Shown: in pieces, positions 19,101 to 24,900 of the stretch
Numbering within the stretch: position 1 is the first letter of the stretch
Layout of the letters: every line of letters starts with the position of its first letter
From: Apostichopus parvimensis
Lineage: Eukaryota; Echinodermata; Holothuroidea; Aspidochirotida; Stichopodidae
Assembly (NCBI GenBank): GCA_000934455.1
Contig: KN884444.1
Span: forward strand, 43,418 to 75,134
DNA length: 31,717 nucleotides
Reading direction: 5' to 3'
Position numbers and translations under genes: made by a program
Notes under the pieces: model-generated
The model's input: the letters and a program-made list of their open reading frames with translations, nothing else
The model's database searches: none
What the model was told of the DNA's origin: nothing

Positions 19101-21497
19101 AAAAGTTTTCAATCATTTCATGACAAGATATAACAACACCATCAAAAATCCAATCTCTGTGATGTTAACAATGAACTTCAAAGACAATTTGATGACAGAT
19201 TACACCCGTTTTTTGGTGATGTCATTCATATACAGGTCTGTGGCAAGAAATAAAAAGCAGGAAATCCAATTTGTGTGCCTGGGTGTCAGATTCAATTTTA
19301 AGTACATGCCTTCTTACCTTTTGCTCTGGTCTCATGGGATTTGTTTATTTATTTTATTTCATTTTATTATTTACTTTTCTTATTTATTTTCTTTCTGATG
19401 TTCTTTTGGGTTTTATTTTTGACCATGGTCAGCACTTTGATGGACCTAAGACTTGGCTAGAAGAACATAAATTGCATACTTAAGTCACTAAATAAAATAA
19501 CAGCAGAGCACAGGAACAGGCTTACAGTACTAATCACTAGTGGATCATTCCAGACATTTTACATACATTGAGACAAGACAAACATTCAAGTCAAAATGCA
19601 AAGTGGACATGGCATTGTGACCGACATTTCACAGTCGGGTTGTTGTTTTTTCTCTTAATCTTTAAAAGATGCACAATTTCATAATTCTGTGAATCAAAAC
19701 CCTTTCAGCATTGAACTCACCTTAGCACAGTGAAGATCCCGATGCTTTTTCAGCAACTTATCAGCAGACTGCATGGCCACTTTGTAGTTTCCATTGTCCA
19801 AGTTATCTGAAAGAGATGTTGCAAACAAAAGTTAGGTTGTTATCCTCATCTGCAACAGTAGGGCTGGTTGAACTTGAAATTTAAATCAAATTCAACTATA
19901 CTGGTTTACATCAAATGCAAAATGTTGTATCAAAATCTCAATTGACATAAGATATTGTGTATTGAAAGGGTTTCTTGCTTTCTTTTATTTCTTCCAAAAT
20001 AGTAAAGAAAAACTGGTAAAAAAAGACTTAGAGAAAAATATATGTGCATTACTTCAAGTACAGTAAATTACATAAATTTTCTGGAACATTGGATATAGAG
20101 GAACCTTTTGAAGCTAACTGTTATGTTTTTTTTGGTTTTTTCTTTAAAGGCAAAACATTTAGTCAATTTAGATACCTGGAACTTAAAGAACTAAAATATA
20201 CCAGTTGGAACCGCCTTTGTGACAATGAAACCAGAAAAATATCATTTATTGCCATTAAATATCCTTTGTCACCATATATATTAATAGCTCTATCGTGTAC
20301 CAATTTGTTCCAACAACAACAAAAAAGATTTTAACGTTATATCCTCAAACTGAAACTTAAAGAAGAATTGGTACAGACCAACATATGTTTGTAATGTATT
20401 ATCTAGGTACTAATTTAGAATCCGTACCATTCGACTACCCGATCAATAAACATTCTTATTGACAACTAATTCCATTGAAACGTCTTCTTTTGTGATGGTC
20501 TACTGCAGTAAGACTTTATCCAATGCTTATTATACAGTTGTTATTCTGCCGATTTGAAGTAAGCTTTCCCATTCATATGGTACGGATTCTAAAGTTAGGC
20601 CATTATCTATTTCCTTACAATAAAATCACTTAAAAGTATATCCATGAAAAAAATAACAAATATAAAATGTTATATTTTGAGCAAAAGCCTAATAATGAGG
20701 CATGGCCCTAGTTTAGCATTATTATTTACTTTCTTATCCCTTTTTTTCTTATCCCTAATGTTAGAATTTAACATTTTGCTTCATCTTTAAGCAGCTTCAA
20801 GTTTCCTCTTTGCCAGCCTAGTCTAGCTGCCCAATTGCAGACTACATTACTTATGTCTAAGTTGGTGTTACTTTTATTGTAGCTCACATTCCAGTGAACA
20901 TAACATTTGTGCATGCATTGCAAATCTGACAGCACGACTGAGGAACATTTATTGTGGTACAGTACACACATCACATGTGTAGGCTAGGGCTATGAAAGTA
21001 TGACCTAGCTGTGACATGAAGTTACACACTGAGTAGGATTTGACCCAGCAACTTTGAGCGAGAAATGCTAATTACTGAAAAGTGAAGCTAAGTGCTTTGG
21101 AAATTTTCCTGTCATATAGAGATAAAGTTTTAAGAAAAATACCAGTGAAACTTGTTTGCAGTATTTAAAACAAAAACAGCACTAGGTTGGTACGGTAGTT
21201 TACACGCACCGTGTAATAGTACCAGTACAACTGTAAATATGTTACTGCCTGATACTACTACTGCCACTGGTAACTAGTATAAGCCAGTGTTGTTTTAATT
21301 GTGTTAGGCTAGTGTCATCAGCACACGGATGAACAAAAAAGTACGCTTGACAAGAGCAAATCCCATTTTACAAAATTACTCGGGAGGGACACTGTAATCG
21401 GTTGAAATATTCAGTAACATTCTATAGCTAGAACCTTACCGTAAATCGGTTTTAATCTTCTTTCGGTCACAGCGTCTTCATGATTGTGCGAGGCCAT
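993..21497 (-). CDS. NAA25: NAA25, NatB N-terminal acetyltransferase auxiliary subunit (19 exons, 3' end off window)
   Basis: NAA25 (Mdm20 in yeast) is the TPR scaffold that holds the catalytic subunit NAA20 at the ribosome. NatB acetylates nascent chains starting Met-Asp, Met-Glu, Met-Asn or Met-Gln. Exons on the minus strand, 5' to 3': 21440-21497, 19721-19806, 18670-18808, 17688-17803, 16676-16750, 14838-15024, 13280-13391, 12139-12225, 10809-11041, 9958-10139, 8531-8756, 7336-7446, 6755-6824, 5741-5840, 4590-4741, 3768-3823, 2596-2668, 1851-2124, 993-1104. All junctions are GT-AG, and the phases join to 2449 bp (816 codons plus one base) without a stop. Family landmarks include ADKLLKKHRDLHCAKVLKA near residue 35, LPLAERMVEKMIKEEKLEGE near 170, and DKTCCFSDL near 380. 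The animal protein is about 970 residues, so about 150 C-terminal residues are missing to the left. Assignment rests on remembered human sequence. Confidence 0.95.
1105..1850. other. NAA25 intron 18
   Basis: Contains several plus-strand poly-G stretches (1541-1580, 1685-1745) and a short GA repeat at 1789-1802. No gene or mobile element recognised. Confidence 0.7.
1851..2124 (-). CDS. NAA25: NAA25 exon 18
   Basis: Starts QMSADDKAVSLRQETSWVKL and continues LRDYLLRLLA, matching the family LSLEEETLWLRIRSLTLRL. A low-complexity Asn/Asp/Lys-rich linker follows, then LLQNFEDLLQACSKDQETRQ. Acceptor TCTTCAG, donor GTAAGA. Confidence 0.9.
2596..2668 (-). CDS. NAA25: NAA25 exon 17
   Basis: Encodes AEWDKVTDQRDLNVMVSWNP, matching the family PWEDLRDNRDLNVFFSWDP. 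Acceptor TGGTTAG, donor GTGAGT. Confidence 0.92.
2860..2975 (+). mobile_element. Probable 3' end of a second non-LTR retrotransposon
   Basis: The stretch has a potential hairpin (GGGCGACTG pairing with CAGTCATCC) and ends in TATTATGTGGAAATAAATCA followed by AACTCAAA. Hairpin plus AATAAATCAAA tail is typical of invertebrate LINE 3' ends. No coding part remains. Confidence 0.45.
3768..3823 (-). CDS. NAA25: NAA25 exon 16
   Basis: A short exon encoding EGKSFTEYVRNMEIDPSQ. Acceptor GATACAG, donor GTAGGC. Conservation is weak here. It is supported by exact phase continuity between exons 15 and 17. Confidence 0.8.
3824..4589. other. NAA25 intron 15
   Basis: T-rich and pyrimidine-rich intron ending in a TTAATTAATTTTTT-type tract next to the exon 15 donor. 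Nothing further recognised. Confidence 0.7.
4590..4741 (-). CDS. NAA25: NAA25 exon 15
   Basis: Encodes VTEYMIASYRFGTYEKIPEF then LNFSTKIKHSLHFAHTAIEK, matching the family EYIIQAYKYGAFEKIPEF and NSLHFAQ. Acceptor TGTTTAG, donor GTAAGT. Confidence 0.92.
5456..5550 (+). ncRNA. 5S rRNA-like degenerate sequence (pseudogene or 5S-derived SINE)
   Basis: Located in NAA25 intron 14. GAAGTTAAACACTG resembles the 5S internal control region GAAGCTAAGCAGCG. At the expected distance follows CATGGGAGACCG, against 5S GATGGGAGACCG, with TTAG between. The 5' part is poorly matched. It is not an intact gene; SINE3-type elements carry such 5S heads. Confidence 0.5.
5741..5840 (-). CDS. NAA25: NAA25 exon 14
   Basis: Encodes YNALKYAKSLGQLSSASQFY then NSTLRFFISGRRE, matching the family ESLGQYAAASQSCNFALRFF. 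Acceptor CTCGTAG, donor GTAATT. Confidence 0.92.
5841..6754. other. NAA25 intron 13
   Basis: Holds G runs near 5910 and 6718 and C runs near 6130. No coding or repeat family recognised. Confidence 0.7.
6755..6824 (-). CDS. NAA25: NAA25 exon 13
   Basis: Encodes VFTTVPSLYDGLDIKHMQQD and TLG, matching the family VVDLYSSLDAKHIQHDTIG. Acceptor GTTCAG, donor GTAAGT. Confidence 0.9.
7061..7090. repeat. ACAGGTGGC 9-mer repeat
   Basis: About three adjacent copies of ACAGGTGGC/ACAGGTGCC in NAA25 intron 12. Short and of no evident function. Confidence 0.7.
7336..7446 (-). CDS. NAA25: NAA25 exon 12
   Basis: Encodes EDESVLWRCLILLKLGHKHS and QSSHHFKLLLMRFYCMAG, matching the family AQFKLLLVRIYCMLG. Acceptor CCTCAG, donor GTACGG. 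Its second half is duplicated at 8307-8481. Confidence 0.92.
7974..8229. mobile_element. hAT-like MITE, 256 bp
   Basis: The left end CAATGGTTCCCGACCTTTTT and the reverse complement of the right end CAGTTGTTTCCAATCTGGGG are imperfect inverted repeats of hAT type. Flanks TTTTAGGC (7966-7973) and TCTTAGGA (8230-8237) match at 6 of 8 positions, the 8-bp target duplication expected for hAT. It lies in NAA25 intron 11 and has no coding capacity. Confidence 0.65.
8307..8481 (-). pseudogene. Partial duplicate of NAA25 exon 12 with its donor and ~115 bp of intron
   Basis: This segment matches 7216-7399 with few differences. It contains the second half of exon 12 (SQSSHH-LKLLLMRFYC), the donor GTACGG and the following intron. 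The copied codons stay in frame with only substitutions. There is no first half and no good acceptor. The only nearby AG would leave an intron of about 60 bp and the wrong phase, with an early stop. It is therefore a dead copy or a decoy donor. Confidence 0.85.
8531..8756 (-). CDS. NAA25: NAA25 exon 11
   Basis: Encodes VKQLQRHLTSLKISRFYGFH and later LDTDLQYSDEYLLMAVHLLV, matching the family LKTELQFSDYYCLLAVHAL. Acceptor ATTCAG, donor GTGAGG. A partial copy of exon 12 begins only ~50 bp past this donor. Confidence 0.92.
9385..9675 (-). repeat. Three diverged copies of the NAA25 exon 10 tail with its donor region
   Basis: On the minus strand, copies with junctions near 9603, 9494 and 9385 (~109 bp apart) resemble the last ~50 bp of exon 10, its donor and the first intron bases. 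Translated in the exon frame, TELQTINDQIVCTPLVSP resembles exon 10 VELKMNDGAMVYATSVSL. The first and last copies keep GTAAGT, while the middle one reads GTTGCC. Each unit also carries the palindrome ATGAATATTCAT. Confidence 0.75.
9680..9875. mobile_element. MITE-like element inside the exon 10 repeat array
   Basis: CAGTTGGGACAATTT at the left end and its exact complement AAATTGTCCCAACTG at the right end flank about 196 bp with no ORF. It interrupts the series of exon 10 junction copies. A target duplication is unclear. Confidence 0.7.
9887..9957. repeat. Two ~35-bp copies of the start of NAA25 intron 10
   Basis: The segments 9887-9922 and 9922-9957 both read CTAGCAA, GAATA, CATGA and then ACTTAC, which is the reverse complement of a GTAAGT donor. 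A second donor-like site therefore lies 35 bp past the real one. Confidence 0.7.
9958..10139 (-). CDS. NAA25: NAA25 exon 10
   Basis: Encodes SIEDVLVRYFGLFADKTCCF then SDLTPYLYMVPELE and MEELVELKMNDGAMVYATS. GDKPCCFTDL is the family counterpart. Diverged copies of its last ~50 bp with the donor occur downstream in the intron. Confidence 0.92.
10779..10806. repeat. (GGA)n microsatellite directly after the NAA25 exon 9 donor
   Basis: On the minus strand the donor GTATG is followed at once by about seven GGA/GAG triplets and then GGTGGTGGG. Purine GGA runs are known splicing-enhancer-type sequences. Reading through the donor would add a poly-Glu stretch. Confidence 0.85.
10809..11041 (-). CDS. 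NAA25: NAA25 exon 9
   Basis: Acidic, poorly conserved first half, then ALRGPYLAQLELLLRLSTQG, matching the family LRGPHLAKLELIRRL core. Acceptor GTGGTAG, donor GTATGG. The donor runs straight into a (GGA)n tract in the intron. Confidence 0.92.
11781..11892. repeat. ~60-bp tandem duplication with an internal inverted repeat, NAA25 intron 8
   Basis: CACCTCTCCCC, TTCTCTGTTTTCATAGCACC and CAACAAATGGT occur at 11791 and again at 11850. In addition CCCACCCAACACC (11782-11794) pairs with GGTGTTGGGTGGG (11831-11843), enclosing the first copy. Confidence 0.85.
12139..12225 (-). CDS. NAA25: NAA25 exon 8
   Basis: Encodes PDNWLYYTRYLTSGFKLREN and GWKPPDTG, between acceptor TTACACAG and donor GTTTGT. It corresponds to the family DDWQFYLTYFDS-type segment. 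Phase 2 at both junctions. Confidence 0.9.
12299..12328. repeat. TA-rich microsatellite, NAA25 intron 7
   Basis: An interrupted run of TA repeats just before exon 8 on the intron side. A comparable (TA)n lies at 24770-24788 in ANAPC7 intron 4. Confidence 0.8.
13106..13136 (+). other. G-quadruplex-type motif, NAA25 intron 7
   Basis: Five runs of four or five G are separated by one to three bases, a textbook quadruplex-forming pattern. It lies on the template strand of NAA25. Similar but looser G runs occur near 1541-1580, 5910-5927 and 6718-6735. Confidence 0.6.
13280..13391 (-). CDS. NAA25: NAA25 exon 7
   Basis: Only one of the three frames is open: LLKSEIPSRDERTAELFFKM through FREMLIK. Acceptor TTTTTCAG, donor GTCAGC. 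A degraded retrotransposon begins only about 25 bp upstream of the acceptor. Confidence 0.9.
13415..13790 (+). mobile_element. 5'-truncated non-LTR retrotransposon (reverse-transcriptase C-terminus plus 3' tail)
   Basis: The plus strand encodes, with frameshifts, AFKLLHNEAL, then VPRTKYKTL and STLWNEFPASIHSI, then in another frame FKSELKTHFFRTAF. That is the C-terminal signature of CR1/L2-type reverse transcriptases. After it comes a 3' UTR ending TGCGCTTTACAAATGTAT and TATTATT. It lies antisense in NAA25 intron 6, and its 5' break is about 25 bp from the exon 7 acceptor. Confidence 0.8.
14219..14870. repeat. Tandem array of 8 units (~76-85 bp) spanning the NAA25 exon 6 / intron 6 junction
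   Basis: Read on the minus strand, each unit holds a purine-rich G tract, GGTACTCTAGGC, a splice-donor motif and GTATACATGCCAAGATTAT. Donor dinucleotides fall at 14264, 14345, 14427, 14507, 14583, 14668, 14752 and 14836. Only the last is the genuine exon 6 donor. Six are GTAAGT and two (14507, 14583) are GTAAAT. The exon part copied is about 30 bp, the codons for EVVGGTLGK. The two innermost periods are exactly 84 bp. Confidence 0.93.
14838..15024 (-). CDS. NAA25: NAA25 exon 6 (its 3' end lies inside a tandem repeat)
   Basis: Begins ALNSDNSLGQKMLLPLAERM and ends EVVGGTLGK plus one base of the next codon, before donor GTAAGT. Joining to exon 7 gives GTLGKSLLKSEI, which aligns with the family. 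The last ~30 bp and the donor are the innermost unit of an 8-unit tandem repeat that continues into the intron. Confidence 0.92.
15162..16465 (+). pseudogene. Unidentified coding-like fossil antisense in NAA25 intron 5
   Basis: The plus strand reads as protein-like sequence over more than 1 kb with few breaks. One frame runs 15385-16056, interrupted only by TAA at 15751-15753 (YILYGEDFFYLVRLCDAS early; CDKPLGPVKFTQSFMAST later). Another frame continues 16041-16229 (PISVTHDKLQVLFKKNVDG). A third runs from about 16223 past a TGA near 16313 (EIGAQEMPNWIEC, then LGILYRYASTDQVFEPQSS). Successive frame shifts and stops suggest a decayed retrocopy or element. I do not recognise the protein. A YGxDF pattern and spaced hydrophobics hint weakly at a beta-trefoil or CFAP161-like axonemal protein. 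An upstream ORF (15162-15350) may belong to it. Confidence 0.4.
16676..16750 (-). CDS. NAA25: NAA25 exon 5
   Basis: A 25-codon exon in phase 0 at both ends, between acceptor TTTACAG and donor GTACGT. It encodes AMSLYKLVPKNAFYFWGVIS plus AVMQ, one of the best conserved stretches of the family. Confidence 0.93.
16751..17687. other. NAA25 intron 4
   Basis: AT-rich intron. I see no coding stretch, inverted repeat or tandem repeat in it. Confidence 0.65.
17688..17803 (-). CDS. NAA25: NAA25 exon 4
   Basis: Runs from acceptor ATCGCAG to donor GTGAGA. It contains SEEYYTHLFMALVRLEDFKR, matching the family SEEYHSHLF-type segment. Phase 1 in, phase 0 out. Confidence 0.92.
17804..19720. other. NAA25 introns 3 and 2 (exon 3 lies at 18670-18808)
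   Basis: Both introns are AT-rich. Intron 2 has a plus-strand G-run cluster at 18974-19000. Short ORFs here lack motifs and look like chance. Confidence 0.6.
18670..18808 (-). CDS. NAA25: NAA25 exon 3
   Basis: Runs from acceptor TTTTAG to donor GTACAA. It starts VLKALALLRLYRVQECETLA and ends FREMNK. It continues the N-terminal TPR array, and the phases match both neighbours. Confidence 0.92.
19721..19806 (-). CDS. NAA25: NAA25 exon 2
   Basis: The exon follows acceptor CTTTCAG and ends at donor GTGAGT. It encodes DNLDNGNYKVAMQSADKLL and continues into KKHRDLHCAK. This is the first conserved TPR-like helix pair of NAA25. Confidence 0.93.
20410..20598. mobile_element. MITE-like element, 189 bp, in NAA25 intron 1
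   Basis: CTAATTTAGAATCCGTACCA at the left is complementary to TGGTACGGATTCTAAAGTTAG at the right, about 21 bp with one gap. The interior is AT-rich with no ORF. Family and target duplication were not determined. Confidence 0.65.
21440..21497 (-). CDS. NAA25: NAA25 exon 1 (start codon)
   Basis: The ATG lies in a good context (A at -3, G at +4). The exon encodes MASHNHEDAVTERRLKPIY and ends in phase 1 before donor GTAAGG. The family N-terminus has the same charged lead-in to RRL-PIYD. Confidence 0.9.
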
Positions 21498-21850
21498 GTT
21501 TCTTCATGCTTTCATTTCCTGCTTGATAAAGTCGTTTTAATAAAATAACGCAGTTAACATATAGCAGATTATTAGAGCCACCCTTGAATAAGCGGTATTT
21601 TTTCAACCTTGTGAGAACGTTTTCACTAAACCAAAATCATAATGTAGCATTTTTGTTGTTTATTAACACACGACATCGTAAAAATAATCAATTAATAAAG
21701 ATTTTCTGTTTCGCAGTTCATCTGTGACTTCGAGCTTTTAGCAATAGAGCGTTCTGGTCACCCCTTGAGAGGTTTTGTGAGCGGAAAATTTGAGCCGTGA
21801 TTCAACAATTCTCAGTCTTACGCTTCCATGCAAGTAAAGAAGAGTTAAAA
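21498..21850. promoter_or_regulatory. Shared bidirectional promoter region, NAA25 / ANAPC7
   Basis: This 353-bp interval separates the two divergent start codons and must hold both 5' UTRs and both transcription start regions. It is AT-rich with no clear TATA box placed for either gene. A pyrimidine tract followed by CAG near 21703-21716 resembles a splice acceptor, so ANAPC7 may have a 5'-UTR intron. The bidirectional reading is inferred from spacing alone. Confidence 0.65.
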
Positions 21851-21907
21851 ATGGATCAAATCAAACTTTTACATCAAGAGGAGTTATATTCTAACCTCGT
21901 GGTCTTG
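21851..21907 (+). CDS. ANAPC7: ANAPC7 exon 1 (start codon)
   Basis: Encodes MDQIKLLHQEELYSNLVVL before donor GTAATT. It resembles the family segment MNVIDHVRDMAAAGLHSNV. Context is A at -3, G at +4, and no in-frame ATG lies nearby upstream. Only moderately conserved, but the phase is exact. Confidence 0.85.
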
Positions 21908-24900
21908 GTAATTTTTCATATTTTCATGATTTGCCACTGGCCTGTACTACTACTAGGCCATGTGAGAAATGTATTCACCGTTGATATGTCTGTAATTCTG
22001 TTGGTAAGCTTAATGATACTAAATCATGGAAGTGTCCTATGTAGAAAAGTACATTGGGATAACGCCAATGTATGGAAACCTAACCTTTGAAGTGTAAATT
22101 TCGCGGAAGTAGTACTTTTGCGTGGAATCGAATCATTAAACATGAGAAATAATTTCGAAATAAATTGAATATAAAGTAACATTTTTATGTTAACTGCTGG
22201 TAAACCATTTTTGCAGCGCAATTTTTTTCAATGAAAGAGTTGGCATAACACAGCATCTATAACTTAAGCATGGGCTTAGGTTAATAATATTTAGCAGGGG
22301 ATGTATCCATTAAAATATTTCTATCATTAATTGAGAAACCAACACACTCTCAAATTTTTATCTTGCCTTGTTCTTCCTTATTCAGCTTTTTTCTTCCCAC
22401 TTTGTGGAGGTAGGCTAGATCCAGCTTAGGTTAGGCTTAAGTTAAATGTCAAGGTTATTTTTGTTAAATCATGGAATCATTTCTACAGTAATGGTAAGAA
22501 CTTATAGGCCAAGGCTATGCTACTTATTAAATTAAAACCTGCAGTCAAAGTCTGCTTCAAAGTAAATTTGTATAAATTGATACATTTTGATAGGGAAGTC
22601 TTATGAAGAGTGTATGCAGCCACAACCCAGACTTCCTGACTCCAGCAGAAAATTACCAACTCAATGTTTACTATGCAGATGCATTGTATGAACAAGAAGA
22701 GTACAGAAAAGCAGAGGTAAGGAATAAATGTCCTTCATCCAATTCTTCTTTGTCATTTTATGTGAAAGCAATTATTTGCATTTGATCTGACAAAGAGCTG
22801 TCAAATATTGCAAACAATGAAATTATGTGAACCGCCTTGATGTTCCACTTTAGTACCAATTAGTGAAGGTTAATGAGCTATTACTTGGTGACTTTGATCT
22901 CTTCTCAACATATCATTTCCCAAGTACTTTCAACACATATATTGGTCACATGTTAAAAGATCTATGGACACCTTAATGAACAACATTGTCCTAATCGCTC
23001 TAATATGCATTTGACATCATGAAAATATCTGCAACTCCCATGAAAACCCTTCAAAGATCATTTTACAAGTCTTTTCTTAAAGTGATTCTGTGCATTCCAA
23101 AATAAGAAGTACATGACATTGTTCAAGTTCAAAAGATGGAACTTCGTTTAAGCTGCTAATCTGATGAAAAATGAGGTTTCACTAAGCTAATTTGCCAAAG
23201 GCATTTGCTGAAGACAGATTTCATTAATGTATTCTGTTATTCCATGCCTTTTGATTTAGACAAGCCAATGAGAGAACGCAGTGAAATACATATTGCTAGA
23301 AGAACAGCTGTTTGTTGAGGCAACTAGCAGACTAGTGACAACAGTAATAATAGTGCAAAACCAGATGGTCATGCATAATACTACACTTGGTATCACAGAC
23401 ATATTGCTCAAAGAACAGCTGTTCATTGAGGCAACTAGCAGACTAGTGACAATGTAGTGCAAAACCTAACCTATGCTATGGTCATGTATAATACTACTCT
23501 TGCCTAATAGAATAATTATCAGAACTACAGTAGGTCTCTGACTAGGCTACTAATATTATACTAAGACCTTGGCTTCTAACTCTAGTACTAGTATGCCTAC
23601 TAAAAGTAACAGTTAGCTAAAGTTCTAACTGGCATTCCATGAAGCTGATCAAAGGCACACTGACTTATCATCATTATTGTATATTCAATTGAGCAATATT
23701 CTCACTTCTAAAATTTCTATGATTGCGTAATGGTACGAGGAAGAAAACATGTTAAGTTGAACTAAGGCAAGCAATTTGTTACCGCGTATGTGCATATTGT
23801 TACGTTTTGTCTTTCACCAGGCTGCTTATGAAGAAGCTATTCAAACCAAGAAAGCCTTCACCAAGACAAAGGACAAAACGCAAGACCCTCGGCAGAAACT
23901 CTTACAACAGTCTTGGAATAGCGAAAGCCTTCCCTCCGAAATTGATGTTCGCTTTAAGATTCACAAATGTCTGATGCAAATGAAAAATTACAGGGAAGCT
24001 ATTTCTACAGTAAGTCCAATAACTTAATAATGTACAAGTTTACTGTAACCATTCATTAAGCATTTTACGAGGTGTAGCTTCCTTAAACTACAGTGAGGTT
24101 TGAGTTTTTCACAGACATTGCAAACAATGCAAAATTGAATATAGGGGCAGCCATCAGTTCATAATTAAAAATTGTTATTTATAGGGAATAATTTATCTAG
24201 TGTCACATTGCAAAATGGTCAAATTTTTATACAAGTATTTAAAGACATATTGCATTTGACATGTCATGTACATAGGAACCATAACATTTTATGAGAGGCA
24301 CAATTCGTAGCCTTCGAACCCACTACACAAAAATTAGACTCTAAAAATATGCCCTGATTTCCAAATAATCTTAAGATATGTTAAGGATAAGGTTCACACC
24401 CCATGGTAAATATTCACTTTGATGTAAATCAGAACTGAAATTTTACAGTCGTTATTCAACCCCACCTTGGAAGTTGGAACATCGTAGTACATTTGCATGA
24501 ACAATGGGGGCCTGTAAACAATTCCTAACCACTCACTGTATCACATAGATATATGCATTTTAGCTTTAGCTGTTAATGTTTGTCATGATTTTGTGCTTTT
24601 CTATGAAAGCTGGAGGCCATCCCTGCAAAGTTGAGGAAACCCAAAGTTAACATGGCTTTAGCCAAACTTTACCAGCAGTTTGGAAAAGAGAGACCAGCAA
24701 CGACGGCGTACAAGGAAGTATTGAGGTAAGACACTCAAAAGATGTCTGAGGTGATGCTGTAATGTCATTCATATATATATATATATATTCATATTCTGTC
24801 AACAGTTGTCATGGAAATATCAACTTCCAAGCAACTTATGAGATGAAAGCTTACTATTCCAAACCAAAAACCGTACATTTTCTATTTAATTGCTCTTAGC

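Noticed and set aside
20044..20334. 96-codon plus-strand ORF in NAA25 intron 1
   Set aside because: AT-rich, no motif, no flanking splice sites or homology I can name.
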